Assembly: GCF_012489685.1 (NCBI RefSeq)
Contig: NC_080045.1
Coordinates: forward strand, 47,079,096-47,143,095
Origin: Lotus japonicus
Lineage: Eukaryota; Streptophyta; Magnoliopsida; Fabales; Fabaceae
Direction of reading: 5' to 3'
Length of the DNA stretch: 64,000 nucleotides
The position numbers and the translations under genes were made by a program. Below are positions 63,681-64,000 of the stretch, one piece after another. Within the stretch, counting starts at the first letter, position 1. Each line of letters starts with the position of its first letter. The notes beneath the pieces were generated by a model, which was not told where the DNA came from, searched no databases, and saw nothing but the letters and a program-made list of their open reading frames with translations.

Positions 63681-64000
63681 TTATAAAATCTAAATATGCC
63701 AATATCCCATGACAAAGAGCTAAATATAAAAATTGAGTTTAAAATGCATGATGATGTTACTTTGTTCTGGACGGCTGCAATGTTGTCAGGCACGAAAGCA
63801 TCTCCGTCAATAAAAAGGTGTGCACCTAAGTACTTGTTAGGAGAACGAATTGAATGACTTGGAAAGGAACATCTCATCTCAACTCACGACCGATCGATCA
63901 CAAGAGGGATGAGATACAACGAACTAATACGTGACAGCCAAAGGTTAGCCACATGATTTGAAGTCTCACGTAAGCGACTTCCCTGCTTACTTGTCGTAAC
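63681..64000. other. Window end, no supported gene
   Basis: A minus-strand frame (63877 to about 63735, SPNKYLGAHLFIDGDAFVPD) looks protein-like and could be the edge of a gene, but I do not recognise it. Confidence 0.25.

Noticed and set aside
1..64000. CRISPR arrays, operons, riboswitches, rRNA or true tRNA genes
   Set aside because: The tRNA-like box A/B pairs all belong to SINEs with A-rich tails and target duplications. Nothing else of these kinds was seen in this plant nuclear DNA.

Overview
The window is nuclear DNA of a flowering plant, almost certainly a papilionoid legume. The strongest marker is a complete ENOD2-type early nodulin (hydroxyproline-rich [10 protein letters not shown] repeats). 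Also present are tRNA-derived SINEs, plant LINEs, Ty1/copia and Ty3/gypsy elements, MITEs, an Ogre-like remnant and an integrated plant pararetrovirus. The species cannot be named from sequence alone. Gene density is low and most of the window is transposable-element sequence at different stages of decay.

Layout. 1-2.47 kb: decayed LINE. 3.5-3.74 kb (-): small secreted Cys-containing peptide gene with a TATA box. 4.2-7.5 kb: MITE, Helitron-like ends, direct repeats, a SINE and an Ogre-like leader with its minisatellite. 7.5-12.3 kb: mostly non-coding, with a textbook SINE (9.8 kb) and a Tourist MITE (10.8 kb). 12.3-14.4 kb (-): ENOD2. 14.9-18.5 kb: foldback MITE, SINEs and a 5'-truncated LINE with an open 446-codon frame. 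18.6-25.9 kb (+): endogenous caulimovirid with one uninterrupted 1868-codon polyprotein, a downstream ORF2 and a rearranged duplicate of part of ORF1. 25.9-31.9 kb: hAT and LINE relics and a segment duplicated near the right end of the window. 31.9-35.7 kb: a CACTA terminus followed by a truncated methionine synthase (METE) 5' gene fragment that still has its promoter.

37.4-60.3 kb (+) is best explained as one ankyrin-repeat/PGG-domain membrane protein gene (ITN1/ACD6-like). Its first intron (about 15.4 kb) holds a Tnt1-like copia relic into which a 7.3-kb Ty3/gypsy element (39.10-46.39 kb, TSD ATCAC) inserted. The same intron also holds a LINE split by a minisatellite-bearing insertion, a TRIM-like element and a second copia relic. 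Intron 3 carries a 1.6-kb Mutator-type element (9-bp TSD) and a 0.74-kb hAT-type element (8-bp TSD). The join between exons 3 and 4 is not in frame, so the gene may lack a small exon or be broken. 60.3-64 kb is non-coding repeat-rich DNA with two SINEs inserted at the same target.

The genes show no operon-like or pathway linkage. ENOD2 is a cell-wall protein of nodule parenchyma and the ankyrin-PGG protein is a signalling or defence-type membrane protein. The other coding potential belongs to mobile or viral DNA. I found no convincing new multi-gene system. The most unusual items are the intact viral polyprotein with its rearranged tail, the TE-laden ankyrin gene, the antisense ORF inside the gypsy element, and the small Cys-pair peptide gene.
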